64,000 nt of DNA from Haloterrigena salifodinae (GCF_003977755.1 NZ_RQWN01000001.1:1380995-1444994), one strand, 5' to 3'; shown: positions 25,422 through 33,183, counted from the stretch's first letter. A program made the numbers and translations. The notes: a model not told the origin generated them from the letters alone.

Positions 25422-25886
25422 TCAGTCAGAGATGCTCGCGATATCGCCCTCACCGGAGGCGGAGCCGGTCGGCAGCAGGTGGACGTAGTCGTCGAGATCG
25501 AGGGCGAACTCGCGGTTCGTCGACGGCTGGATCCACCGGAACTCGAACTCGGCGCCGTGTTCCTCGCCGCCGTCGGTGACAGTGTGAGTCCAGCTGTCGC
25601 GCGGTTCGTGGACCGTCGCGTGGAAGAAGTGCCGGACGTACCGCTTGGGCGGCGACTCGCGGCGCGTCCAGACGTCGGTCGTCAGCTTCGTTGCTCCGTT
25701 TAACGTGCCGAGACCGCTTTCCTCGAGGACTTCTCTAAACAGCGCCTCAGCGGGCGATTCGCCGGCCTCGAGCGTCCCCTTCGGAATCTGGAGGCCGTCG
25801 TGACCCGGCCCCTCGAAGACCAGTAACTCACCCGACCCGCGAGTGATGTATGCGCACGCTTTCTGGACGTACGTTACGTCTATCAT
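25422..25886 (-). CDS. Nudix hydrolase
   Basis: 154 residues, ATG at 25886. The Nudix box is complete: G-TLEAG-E followed by SPAEALF and REVLEESGL (GX5EX7REUXEEXGU). The start MIDVTYVQKACAYI leads directly into the first strand, and the C-terminal part (EHGAEFEFRWIQPST) is normal. It hydrolyses a nucleoside diphosphate linked to another group; the substrate is not predictable. Longer upstream frame is not family-like. It is convergent with the FAU-1 gene and shares a strand with the BASS transporter. Confidence 0.88.
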   Translation of the reverse strand: MIDVTYVQKACAYITRGSGELLVFEGPGHDGLQIPKGTLEAGESPAEALFREVLEESGLGTLNGATKLTTDVWTRRESPPKRYVRHFFHATVHEPRDSWTHTVTDGGEEHGAEFEFRWIQPSTNREFALDLDDYVHLLPTGSASGEGDIASISD

Positions 25887-26010
25887 GATGGTAGAAGCCA
25901 CATCACGTATCCGTAAAAACCCACCACCTGATGTGTTACCGGAGATTAGGGAAATCGGGCGCTCGTCCCGAAATATGGTCGGCATCGAAACGGGAACGAG
26001 ACGATTCTGA

Positions 26011-27000
26011 TTAGTCCGAAACGATCGCCGCTTCGTCGCCCTCAACGGGGTCGTCGGCATCGAGGTGGGCGAACAGCGTCGCGAGCGCTGGCCCGGAGAC
26101 GTTGTGCCAGACGCTGAACAGCGCTGGGATCAGCGCGGCGCTGGCGCTAAAGTGCGCCGTGGCGAGGGCTACTGCGAGGCCGCTGTTCTGGAGGCCGACT
26201 TCGAACGCACAGGCCCGCGCTCGATCCTCGGCCATATTGGTCGCGTGGCCGACGGCGTAGCCGGATCCCAGTCCGAGTCCGTTGTGCAGGACGACCGCGA
26301 GGAAGACGAGCGCGCCGGCGCCGAGAATCGTCTCGACGTTAAGTCCCACGACGGCCGCGACGATCGCGACGATCGTGATCACGCTGATCGCCGGGAAAAC
26401 GGAGAGCCCCGCCTTCGCGACGGCCGGCGCGTACCTATCGAGCAAGTGTCGAAGGACCAGCCCACCGATGACCGGGAGCAGTACGACCTGGATGATCGAC
26501 CCGGCCATCTCCGCGAACGTGACCGAGATCGACTCGCCGGCCAGCGTGACGATCCAGGCCGGCATCACCAGGGGCGCGGCGATCGTCGTCACCGTCGTGA
26601 TCGACACCGACAGCGCGACATCACCCCGTCCGAGGTACGTCATTACGTTCGACGCCGTTCCGCCCGGCGCCGCACCGAGCAGGATCAATCCGAGGCCGAT
26701 TTCCCACGGTAGCCCGAGCGCGACGACGAGGGCGTACGCGATCGTCGGCATCAGAATCCACTGGGCCAGCGCACCGATGGCGACGTCGCGCGGCCGCTCG
26801 AGGATTCGCCGGACGTCGTCGGGCGTCAGCGTCAGCCCCATTCCGAGCATGATGATTCCCAGTAGGGGCGTGATATACGGCGCGATCGGCGTGAAGAGAT
26901 CCGGCGCGTAGAGCGCCAGCGGCGCGGCGATCAGCACCCAGAGGACGGAGTACTTGCTCGTGAACTCACCGACCCGCTCTAGAGAAGACTGCCAGCCCAT
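26011..27000 (-). CDS. Bile acid:sodium symporter (BASS) family transporter
   Basis: 329 residues from the ATG at 27000; in-frame starts up to 27060 would add 20 residues. About ten transmembrane helices in two inverted five-helix repeats. Family hallmarks are LLGIIMLGMGLTLTPDDVRR after the first helices, LLGAAPGGTASNVMTYLGRG and CAFEVGLQNSGLAVALATAH, which holds the Na+-site Glu and Asn residues. It imports an organic anion with Na+. Substrate unknown; pyruvate, pantothenate-like or other 2-keto acids are handled by relatives. Confidence 0.9.
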   Translation of the reverse strand: MGWQSSLERVGEFTSKYSVLWVLIAAPLALYAPDLFTPIAPYITPLLGIIMLGMGLTLTPDDVRRILERPRDVAIGALAQWILMPTIAYALVVALGLPWEIGLGLILLGAAPGGTASNVMTYLGRGDVALSVSITTVTTIAAPLVMPAWIVTLAGESISVTFAEMAGSIIQVVLLPVIGGLVLRHLLDRYAPAVAKAGLSVFPAISVITIVAIVAAVVGLNVETILGAGALVFLAVVLHNGLGLGSGYAVGHATNMAEDRARACAFEVGLQNSGLAVALATAHFSASAALIPALFSVWHNVSGPALATLFAHLDADDPVEGDEAAIVSD

Positions 27001-27192
27001 TCGAATTAGCAATCCGCGTGTCTCGGGCATCAACATTCCGGCTTCCGTGTATTTCCGCACGTCGGACCGCAGTGCGTCTCGACAGCCCGAACCGTCGACC
27101 GTTTCGAGTTCGTCCGTCTCACTCGGGGAAATCGGTCGCTATCCGTTCGAGATATCGAAACCGCCGTCGAGCGATCGGCGTTCGCAGCGGCG

Positions 27193-27327
27193 TCAAACGG
27201 CGAAGTGTTCGCCGGTAACCGATCGACCGCAGATCGGACAGCCGTTCGCAAGCGTCGCCTCGCGCATCGGATTAGTCACCGGAATCGCTCTCTGACAGTT
27301 CGGACAGGAAAATTCGTACGTGTTCAT
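27193..27327 (-). CDS. 44-residue zinc ribbon microprotein
   Basis: ATG at 27325-27327, TGA at 27193-27195. The sequence starts MNTYEFSCPNCQRAIPVTNP and contains CPNC and, 25 residues on, CPICGRSVTGEHFAV, four cysteines placed as a zinc ribbon. The residues between (MREATLANG) match the small haloarchaeal zinc-ribbon families that include DUF7560. It is too short for most gene callers. It lies between the BASS gene and the left end of the histidine-kinase cassette, on the same strand as both cargo and transporter. Confidence 0.7.
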   Translation of the reverse strand: MNTYEFSCPNCQRAIPVTNPMREATLANGCPICGRSVTGEHFAV

Positions 27328-27399
27328 GGGCTGTGTCCCTCTCGATTAGTGATACGTCGGCGTTCGGCATAGTCTCTCAACCCAGATATAGAGGGGTAT

Positions 27400-27447
27400 C
27401 AGTAGCTAGTAGCACGGTTTCTTTATTCAAAGTTGGCCGTGAAACTC
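27400..27447 (+). repeat. Terminal inverted repeat, type 1 (cassette 1 left)
   Basis: Begins CAGTAGCTAGTAGCACGGTT and continues with TCTTTATTCA and, after a short gap, TTGGCCGTGAAACTC. It matches the type-1 end at 35753-35800 in 27 of 30 outer positions. The kinase stop codon lies 19 bp beyond its inner edge. Confidence 0.8.
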
Positions 27448-27465
27448 GTGTTCGGTACAGCACGT

Positions 27466-29064
27466 TCAGTTATCGGACGTATCTGCTTCCAGGAGGGTGA
27501 AAGAAAACGTTGTTCCCTCGTGTGGGTCAGACTCAACCCAGATATCGCCGCCGTGGCGCTTGATAATGCGCTCGCACAGCGCCAGCCCGATTCCTGTCCC
27601 CCCGCCTTCTTCTTGTGTGTGGAGGCTCTGGAACACGTTGAAAACACGGTCGGTGTCCGCGGAGTCGATACCGACACCCTCATCACGAACCGATATCGTC
27701 CATTTGTCGCCCGTTCGCTCGGACAAGACGTATACTCGTGGTGACTCAGAGCCGCTGTATTCGATGGCGTTGTCTAGCAGATTTTGGAACACCTCCCGGA
27801 GTTGGTCGGCGTCGCCTTCGACAGTGGGGAGTGTCTCCGTAACGATCTCAGCGTTCGTCTCCTCAATTTTCAACTGGAGGTCCGCGCGAACGTCTTCGAG
27901 AACGGTATCCAACGCAACCGGATCCAAAGGGTCCCCACGCGTGTCGACTCGCGAATATTCGAGCAATCCATCTATCATGTCGCGCATTCGCGTGGCACCA
28001 TCGACTGCAAACTCGATGAATTCCCGGCCGTCCTCGTCAAGGTCGTTTGCGTACCGCGACTCCACCAACTGGAGATAACTCGTCACCATCCGTAGGGGCT
28101 CTTGGAGATCGTGAGAGGCGGCGTAAGCGAACTGCTCCAAGCGCTCGTTAGACTCCTCAAGTTCTTCTTCGTAGACCTTGTACTCGAGTTCGTTGCTCAC
28201 CCAGTTGCTGAGCAGACCGATGAACGAGACCTCCCAATCGGAGAAGGCTTCGGTTTGCGCCTCCATCCCGTAGAAGCAGAACGTCCCGTACACTTCTCCG
28301 TGTACGATGACCGGCGTCCCGAGATAGCAGGCAATTCCCCACTCCGGGTCGGCCAATTCGGGAGCCTCAGCCTTCACGTCCTGCAGGACGAGCGTCTCTT
28401 CGGTCTCGACGACGCGTGAGCAGTTAGGGAGAGTCTCTAGCGGCGTCGTGTCGCCCGGTTCGAGGTCTACCTCTTCCGGCGCGGCCACATGTTCGAAGAT
28501 ATACTCACCAGTATCTTCTTTGACCTGTGAGAGCGTCGCAAACTCAGTGCCGACTGTCGTGCGGACTATTTCAAGGAGCGCCTCTATCTGCTGGGAAAAC
28601 GGTCGGTCCGGGGCCGCCATCACCTCATTAGCACGCCGGAGAGCGTGCTCACGTTTCTCGAGTTCCTGCTGACGGTTATCCGGGTCGGCGATGTCGCGGA
28701 CGTACACTGAAAGCCCAGTTTCAGTGGGATAAATACGGACCTCGAACCAACCGTCTTGCGGCGGATAGTGTGTCTCGAATGTGATGGCTTCTTGGGTCTC
28801 CATCGCACGTTCGTGCTCCCACTGGAACGTCGAATTGGTGAGTTCGGAAAACTCTTCCCAGATAATTTTCCCGTGGAGTTCCGCTTGGTCTCGCTCAAAT
28901 AGTGTTGCAGCTTGGTCGTTGAAATACGTGAACTGCCAGTCATCGTTAAGTTCGAAGACAGCGTCGGTTACGCGCTCCAAGACCGCTTCTGGAGAACTTT
29001 GATTGGAGGGGTTACTCGACGTCTCCGGGTCCGTCATTGGATAACCTACTACTTTGAGAGACAT
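27466..29064 (-). CDS. PAS-GAF sensor histidine kinase, cassette cargo
   Basis: 532 residues (523 if the ATG at 29037 is used). A PAS domain (about 25-125, FELNDDWQFTYFNDQAATLF) is followed by a GAF domain (about 150-300, with WGIACYLGTPVIVHGEVYGT). The HisKA helix carries the phospho-acceptor His in QFAYAASHDLQEPLRM (about residue 317). The ATPase domain has N-box FQNLLDNAIEY, G1 VRDEGVGID, F-box RVFNVFQSLH and G2 GGGTGIGLALCERI. There are no membrane segments, so it should sense a cytoplasmic cue. No response regulator is adjacent. Codon use is less GC-biased than in the flanking genes, and the gene fills a segment bounded by inverted repeats, so it was probably acquired horizontally. Confidence 0.92.
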   Translation of the reverse strand: MSLKVVGYPMTDPETSSNPSNQSSPEAVLERVTDAVFELNDDWQFTYFNDQAATLFERDQAELHGKIIWEEFSELTNSTFQWEHERAMETQEAITFETHYPPQDGWFEVRIYPTETGLSVYVRDIADPDNRQQELEKREHALRRANEVMAAPDRPFSQQIEALLEIVRTTVGTEFATLSQVKEDTGEYIFEHVAAPEEVDLEPGDTTPLETLPNCSRVVETEETLVLQDVKAEAPELADPEWGIACYLGTPVIVHGEVYGTFCFYGMEAQTEAFSDWEVSFIGLLSNWVSNELEYKVYEEELEESNERLEQFAYAASHDLQEPLRMVTSYLQLVESRYANDLDEDGREFIEFAVDGATRMRDMIDGLLEYSRVDTRGDPLDPVALDTVLEDVRADLQLKIEETNAEIVTETLPTVEGDADQLREVFQNLLDNAIEYSGSESPRVYVLSERTGDKWTISVRDEGVGIDSADTDRVFNVFQSLHTQEEGGGTGIGLALCERIIKRHGGDIWVESDPHEGTTFSFTLLEADTSDN

Positions 29065-29100
29065 GGGTATTACGCAACTCTACATAACGAATCAATCGCT

Positions 29101-29148
29101 CGGATTCAGTTCCAAGACGGAATAAAGAAACCGTATCATCAACTACAG
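29101..29148 (-). repeat. Terminal inverted repeat, type 2 (cassette 1 right)
   Basis: Read inward on the minus strand it begins CTGTAGTTGATGATACGGTT then TCTTTATTCC and, after a gap, CTTGGAACTGAATCCG. It matches the type-2 end at 34629-34676 in 24 of 30 outer positions. It lies 36 bp upstream of the longest possible kinase start and so overlaps the promoter zone. Confidence 0.8.
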
Positions 29149-29243
29149 TTATCAGTAGTCGATCGGTCGTCGCCCGGTTCACCTTCCGAGTCTCGACGAA
29201 CTCGGGCTATCTATTTCAGGGCTTCCGGACAAGGAAATTCACA

Positions 29244-30047
29244 ATGTGTTGCCAAGTACTCTTGACCGGCGCGACCGGGACGCTGGGGTCGGCGTTGCGA
29301 CCGCACTTGTGCGACGCGGGCAGCGAGGTGGTCGCGGCGAGTCGATCGCCGCCGACCGACGGCGGGACCGACGTCGAGTGGACCGCGCTGGATCTGGTCG
29401 ACGGGACGGGAATCCGCGACGCCGTGTCGGACGTCGACGTGATCGTCCACGCCGCGACCGCCCCGCAGGGCGACACCGAGGCGGTCGACATCCGCGGAAC
29501 CGAACGGCTGCTCGAGGCGGCGGCCGACGCCGGCGTCTCGAACGTCGTTTACGTCTCGATCGTCGGCGTCGACGAGATTCCGTACTCGTACTACGAGCAC
29601 AAACTGGCGGCCGAACGGGCCGTCGAGAAGAGTCCCGTTCCGTCGACCATCGTGCGGGCGACCCAGTTCCACTCGTTCGTTCACGACATCTTCGAGACGA
29701 TCGCGCGCGTGCCGATCTGGCCGCTCCCGACCGGGATTCGACTCCAGCCGATCGACGTCGGCGAGGCGGCAGCGGCGATCGCCGACCGCGCGACGCCGGA
29801 CGCGGTCGGACGGGTACCAGACGTCGGTGGTCCCGAGATACTGACCGTCCGCGACCTCGCGGAAACCTATCGCGAGGTTCGGGGTCTCCGACGGCCCATC
29901 GTCCGCCTCCCGCTGCCGGGGTCGGTCGCTGCCGGTTTCCGGTCCGGTGCGGCCTGCTGTCCGGATCGAACCGTCGGGACCACGACGTGGGAGACGTGGC
30001 TCGAGTCCGCACGTCGCGAACGTCCCGAGGCGGGCGGACGCCGATAG
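29244..30047 (+). CDS. NmrA-like atypical SDR (NAD(P)-binding)
   Basis: 267 residues. The N-terminus has the extended-SDR cofactor loop LLTGATGTLGSALRPHL, then VIVHAATAPQGDTEAVDIRG and VVYVSIVGVDEIPYSYYEHK, where YxxxK is present as YYEHK. The C-terminal part (PIDVGEAAAAIADRATPDAV, GPEILTVRDLAETYREVRG) is that of NmrA/YtfG-type proteins. It could reduce a small molecule or act as a redox sensor. It starts 95 bp beyond the right end of cassette 1. Confidence 0.85.
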   Translation: MCCQVLLTGATGTLGSALRPHLCDAGSEVVAASRSPPTDGGTDVEWTALDLVDGTGIRDAVSDVDVIVHAATAPQGDTEAVDIRGTERLLEAAADAGVSNVVYVSIVGVDEIPYSYYEHKLAAERAVEKSPVPSTIVRATQFHSFVHDIFETIARVPIWPLPTGIRLQPIDVGEAAAAIADRATPDAVGRVPDVGGPEILTVRDLAETYREVRGLRRPIVRLPLPGSVAAGFRSGAACCPDRTVGTTTWETWLESARRERPEAGGRR

Positions 30048-30075
30048 GCGCCGTCACGTCCGCGCCCGTCGATCA

Positions 30076-30504
30076 TCACAGGTTCGCGAGGACGAGGGCG
30101 AGCTGGGCGACCAGCAGCGACAGCAGGACCGACAGCGTAGCCAGTTCGTAGTACCCCCGCTCTCTACTGTCCGTCTCGGTTTGCTCGAGGAGCGTCGCGC
30201 CCCCGCGAAACGCGCCGACCGCGACGGCGACGAGGATCGGGAACGCGGCGAGGACGATCGCCGTCGGCGCGTACTCAGGACCGTAGTAGGTGCCGACGCT
30301 CCAGCGGATCCGGAGCGTCTCCCCGAGGAGGCCGGCCGCCGCGAGGCTCACGGCGGCGCTGACCGCAACCAGTGCGAGTCCGCCGCCGGCGGTCGGTCGG
30401 AGCGGACTCGAGCGCCCGAGGCGGGTCCGCAGCCAGCCCGCCGCGCGGCGCGTGAGCCTCGTCGAGTCGGTTCGATCGTCGATCGCTCGAGTCGACGGTG
30501 ACAT
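30076..30504 (-). CDS. Hypothetical three-span membrane protein
   Basis: 142 residues. A basic N-terminal stretch (RRAAGWLRTRLGRSSPLRP) precedes three hydrophobic helices (GGLALVAVSAAVSLAAAGLL, TAIVLAAFPILVAVAVGAF, ELATLSVLLSLLVAQLALVL). A hydrophilic loop between the first two holds TYYGPEYAP. No family recognised. It is divergent from the regulator at 30607 and shares the short intergenic region containing a perfect palindrome. Confidence 0.65.
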   Translation of the reverse strand: MSPSTRAIDDRTDSTRLTRRAAGWLRTRLGRSSPLRPTAGGGLALVAVSAAVSLAAAGLLGETLRIRWSVGTYYGPEYAPTAIVLAAFPILVAVAVGAFRGGATLLEQTETDSRERGYYELATLSVLLSLLVAQLALVLANL

Positions 30505-30542
30505 ACGACCATCAACGCGTTCAGGGCCAAAAGATCCGCGAG

Positions 30543-30582
30543 CACGACTGCAGCGGCTGCAGTCGTGAAAATCCCTTTATAG
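30543..30582 (+). promoter_or_regulatory. Perfect 11-bp palindrome next to BRE/TATA of the HTH gene
   Basis: CACGACTGCAG and CTGCAGTCGTG (30543-30553 and 30557-30567) form a perfect inverted repeat with a CGG centre. A BRE-like GAAAATCC and a TATA-like CTTTATAG (30575-30582) follow directly, about 25-30 bp before the GTG at 30607. This fits a leaderless promoter with an operator just upstream, available to the regulator it precedes and to the divergent gene at 30504. Confidence 0.55.
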
Positions 30583-30606
30583 TAGTTCTCGGTAGACGAT
30601 GCTACC

Positions 30607-30951
30607 GTGAGTGAGGAGCCGGACGTCGAGACGATCGGGACCCTGCTGGAGGACTCGACGGTGCGCACGATCCTCACCCAGACGAGCCAGGAACCCATGT
30701 CAGCGACCACCTTGAGCGACCGCTGTGACGCGTCCAAACCGACGGTGTACCGGCGGCTCGACGACCTCCGCGAGTGCGGGCTCCTCGTCGAGCGAACGAA
30801 ACCGGATCCCGAGGGCGGCCACCACCGGACCGTCTACGCGACGAACTTAGAGCGGATCACGATCGAACTCGAGGACGACGGGTTGTCGCTTCGGATCGAC
30901 CGCCGAACGGATATCGCGGATCGGTTCACCGATCTCATCGAGGGGATCTAG
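30607..30951 (+). CDS. Winged-helix transcriptional regulator (ArsR-type HTH)
   Basis: 114 residues, GTG start 25-30 bp after a TATA-like box. The helix-turn-helix is clear: ETIGTLLEDSTVRTILTQTS, PMSATTLSDRCDASKPTVYR and RRLDDLRECGLLVERTKPD, then a His-His wing (GGHHRTVYATNLERITIELE) and a C-terminal helix. This small family typically precedes a four-helix membrane protein gene, as here with one base between stop and next GTG. The palindrome at 30543-30567 is a natural candidate for its binding site. Confidence 0.85.
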   Translation: MSEEPDVETIGTLLEDSTVRTILTQTSQEPMSATTLSDRCDASKPTVYRRLDDLRECGLLVERTKPDPEGGHHRTVYATNLERITIELEDDGLSLRIDRRTDIADRFTDLIEGI

Positions 30952-30952
30952 C

Positions 30953-31273
30953 GTGCAGCCCATACCGCTCCAGCTCTGGGAAACGACGACGACAGAGTGG
31001 CTCGTGACGTTCGTTCAGGCGACCGACGTGCTGAGTGCTTTCATCGGGCTGTTCATCGCGTATCAGGCCTACCGCGGCTACCGGCGAAACGACAGCCGAC
31101 CGATGCTGGTCATCGCCGTCGGGTTCGCACTCGCGCTCGCCGTGCCGTTTCTATTGGTCGTGCTCTACGCGGCGCTTCCGTTCCTTCCGGAGACGGCGAT
31201 CGCCGTCCTCAGTCAGCTCAGTCAGCTGTCGGGGCTGGTCGCGATCCTTTACGCGCTCCGAATGCCCTCCTGA
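30953..31273 (+). CDS. Small membrane protein co-encoded with the HTH regulator (DUF7521-like)
   Basis: 106 residues, GTG start one base after the regulator stop. Three hydrophobic helices: TDVLSAFIGLFIAYQAYRGY, PMLVIAVGFALALAVPFLLV and TAIAVLSQLSQLSGLVAIL. The pattern of a short helical protein coupled to a winged-helix gene is frequent in haloarchaea and suggests a membrane sensor that controls the regulator, but no direct evidence exists in the sequence. Confidence 0.75.
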   Translation: MQPIPLQLWETTTTEWLVTFVQATDVLSAFIGLFIAYQAYRGYRRNDSRPMLVIAVGFALALAVPFLLVVLYAALPFLPETAIAVLSQLSQLSGLVAILYALRMPS

Positions 31274-31354
31274 CGCCCCGCTGGTCGTCGGCGGGCGACT
31301 CGAGTCGAACTATCAAGGTGAAGCGTTAACGTCTCGCACTACCTACGCTCACCG

Positions 31355-31624
31355 ATGTCGACGTTAAACGACGAGATGGCCGACGTGCGGTCGGAAGTCG
31401 ACAACGTCCGCGATCGGCTCAGGGAGGACGTCCCCGACCTCTTCGCGTTCGACGTCACGGTCGGCAACATCGCGTACAACGCCAACAGTAACAGCGTCTC
31501 GGTCACCGTCGAGCCGAGCTCTCGAGCGCGGGAGCAACTCTCGGACGAACTCGGCGGGGTCAACGTGAAGACCGAAGGGCACCTCGAACTCGAGTTCAGG
31601 TTGACGAACACCGATCGAGAGTAG
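31355..31624 (+). CDS. Conserved small acidic protein
   Basis: 89 residues. The first 30 form an acidic helix (LNDEMADVRSEVDNVRDRLR), followed by a strand-rich domain with FAFDVTVGNIAYNANSNSVS, VTVEPSSRAREQLSDELG and HLELEFRLTNTDRE. It reads as a small alpha-beta fold of the haloarchaeal proteome with no assigned function. It stands alone, convergent with the aldo/keto reductase. Confidence 0.65.
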   Translation: MSTLNDEMADVRSEVDNVRDRLREDVPDLFAFDVTVGNIAYNANSNSVSVTVEPSSRAREQLSDELGGVNVKTEGHLELEFRLTNTDRE

Positions 31625-31660
31625 TCGCTCCCGCGACGTACTCGAGGACCGAAAACGCGC

Positions 31661-32773
31661 TCAGTCAGCTGCCAGCTTGTCGAGGCCGGCCGACTCGATG
31701 TCCGCGCCGTCGACGGAGGAGCGAAGCGAGTCCATGCCGTCGTCGCGGTCGATGTCGAAGTCGTTCTCGTACAGTTCCTCGACGCGGGCCAGTTCCTCCG
31801 CGGAGAGTTTCGGAACGTCGCTCGCCGCGGTCCACTCGTCGATGTCGTCTTTCGTTCGGAATGTCGGGGTCACGGTCGCGACCGACTCGTGGGAGAGCAG
31901 CCACGCGATCGACGCCTGTCCCATCGTTCGCTCTCCGTCTCGCTCTCGCGAGCCCTGCTCGCTCAAGCCGTCCGCGGAGCGTGGCTCCGCGTGCTCGAGG
32001 AACCGGAGCTTCTCGAGTTTCTCCCAGCCGGTCTCGTACCACTCGTCGGGACGGAAGCCGCGGTGGTCGCCCTCGCCGAGTTCGGTGTCGGGCGTGACCT
32101 GCTCGTTCAAGATCCCCGAGGAGTGGGGGACGCGGGGGATCAGGCTCGTCGACGAACCCGTGCGTTCGATCGTCTCGAGGAAGTGGTTGCCGACCTCCTG
32201 CTCGAGCACGTTCCAGACTAACTGGACGGAGTCGAACTCCTCCTCGATGGCGAGGTCGCCCTCCGCGAGCCAGCCGATCGAGGGGCCCAACGCGAGGCCG
32301 GTCGCGTCGATCAGCCCCTCTTCCTCGAGTTCGTCGAGGAGTTCGAGCACGTCGGGCGTGATCTCGTCGACGTCGGCGTTGTGCAGTTGGAGGACGTCGA
32401 CGGAGTCGACGCCGAGGCGATCGAGACTCTGCTCGACGGCGTTCCGGAGGTACTCGGGGTCCATCTCCTTGGGCAGTTCGCCGTGGCCGGCCTGGGGATT
32501 GTCGTAGAAGTCGTAGCCGACCTTGGTGGCGATCGTCACCTCGTCCCGGAACTCCGAAAGGGCCTCGCCGACCAGTTCTTCGCTGCGACCGTGGCCGTAG
32601 ACGTCGCCGGTGTCGAAGTAGGTGATTCCCTGCTCGACGGCGTACCGGATCATCTCGAGGGCGTCGTCTTCGGAGCGGTCGCCCCACCAGTCGGTGCCGA
32701 CGACCCACGCGCCGAAGCCGACTTCGCTGACCTCGACGCCGGAGTCGCCGAGTTCCTGGTATTGCATAGTCAT
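31661..32773 (-). CDS. Aldo/keto reductase with in-frame hairpin insertion
   Basis: 370 residues from the ATG at 32773 (or 32767). Catalytic residues are recognisable: Asp/Tyr in FDTGDVYGHGRSEELVG, Lys in IATKVGYDF and His in VLQLHNADVDEI. The phosphate-binding end is ASIAWLLSHESVATVTPT. Between the barrel segment EKLRFLEHAE and TMGQASIAWLL lies an unusual basic and polar stretch (PRSADGLSEQGSRERDGER). The DNA for it contains two tandem hairpins with 3-nt loops (31948-31962 and 31973-31991). It looks like an insertion in a loop and should not disturb the barrel. A palindrome TTTCGG-ATC-CCGAAA (32815-32829) lies upstream of the start. Confidence 0.9.
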   Translation of the reverse strand: MTMQYQELGDSGVEVSEVGFGAWVVGTDWWGDRSEDDALEMIRYAVEQGITYFDTGDVYGHGRSEELVGEALSEFRDEVTIATKVGYDFYDNPQAGHGELPKEMDPEYLRNAVEQSLDRLGVDSVDVLQLHNADVDEITPDVLELLDELEEEGLIDATGLALGPSIGWLAEGDLAIEEEFDSVQLVWNVLEQEVGNHFLETIERTGSSTSLIPRVPHSSGILNEQVTPDTELGEGDHRGFRPDEWYETGWEKLEKLRFLEHAEPRSADGLSEQGSRERDGERTMGQASIAWLLSHESVATVTPTFRTKDDIDEWTAASDVPKLSAEELARVEELYENDFDIDRDDGMDSLRSSVDGADIESAGLDKLAAD

Positions 32774-32814
32774 CCGTTCGTATCGAGGGAACTTATGGGA
32801 TGCGGAATATCGCT

Positions 32815-32829
32815 TTTCGGATCCCGAAA
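32815..32829. promoter_or_regulatory. Palindrome upstream of the aldo/keto reductase
   Basis: TTTCGG-ATC-CCGAAA is a perfect 6-bp inverted repeat with a 3-bp centre, 42 bp upstream of the reductase ATG and about 95 bp before the small membrane gene at 32923. It is a possible operator for either gene; the evidence is symmetry and position only. Confidence 0.3.
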
Positions 32830-32922
32830 TATGATGGGGGTTGCGTAATCCGTCGACTCGATTCAGTCGCGCCGCCGCTCCTGATCCAAACGACTCATGC
32901 GAGTCGACTGACAACCCACGGT

Positions 32923-33183
32923 ATGGACACGCAGTGGGACCGACGCCTCGAGTACGCCGCGTTGCTACTCGCATTCGTCGTCGTCCCCATCGTAGCGGTC
33001 ATCATCCTCAGAGTCACTGCGATCCCGCGATTCGACCCGAGTCGCATCACGAACTGGGCGGTTGTCGGCGGCGTACTCCTCGCGATCGCGGCGATCGCGC
33101 TTCCGGCCGTCCTGCTCACGGGGTGGCAATCGGCACAGCAGTCGACGAGCGAGGAACCGCCGCGGGAGCGCCGTCGCTCGTAG
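32923..33183 (+). CDS. Small two-span membrane protein
   Basis: 86 residues from the ATG at 32923. Two helices (LEYAALLLAFVVVPIVAVII and WAVVGGVLLAIAAIALPAVLL) flank a short loop with RFDPSRITN; the tail is polar and basic (EEPPRERRRS). No domain recognised. The open frame extends upstream to 32800, but that part overlaps the reductase promoter and is not protein-like. Confidence 0.6.
   Translation: MDTQWDRRLEYAALLLAFVVVPIVAVIILRVTAIPRFDPSRITNWAVVGGVLLAIAAIALPAVLLTGWQSAQQSTSEEPPRERRRS

Larger units (their letters stand above)
27400..29148. mobile_element. Cassette 1: inverted terminal repeats flanking a histidine kinase gene
   Basis: A 1749-bp segment bounded by inverted copies of a ~48-bp terminal sequence. 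Left end (type 1) at 27400 starts CAGTAGCTAGTAGCACGG then TTTCTTTATTCA. Right end (type 2), read inward from 29148, starts CTGTAGTTGATGATACGG then TTTCTTTATTCC. The two agree at 22 of the first 30 positions, and both continue with a TTGG and a TGAA at the same spacing. Flanks are GTAT on the left and TTAT on the right, not an exact duplication. A 9-bp direct copy TATCAGTAG occurs at 27397-27405 and 29150-29158. The only gene inside is the kinase; no transposase is seen. The terminal CAGT recalls ISH3-family ends, which I state from memory. Confidence 0.75.

Noticed and set aside
27397-29158. TATCAGTAG direct repeat as a 9-bp target duplication of cassette 1
   Set aside because: Six of the nine bases belong to the left terminal repeat as defined by all four ends, and cassette 2 has no such duplication. 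A true duplication, if any, is shorter and imperfect.
32800-32922. Longer start for the small membrane protein at 32923
   Set aside because: The added 41 residues overlap a promoter region and a palindrome and are not protein-like.
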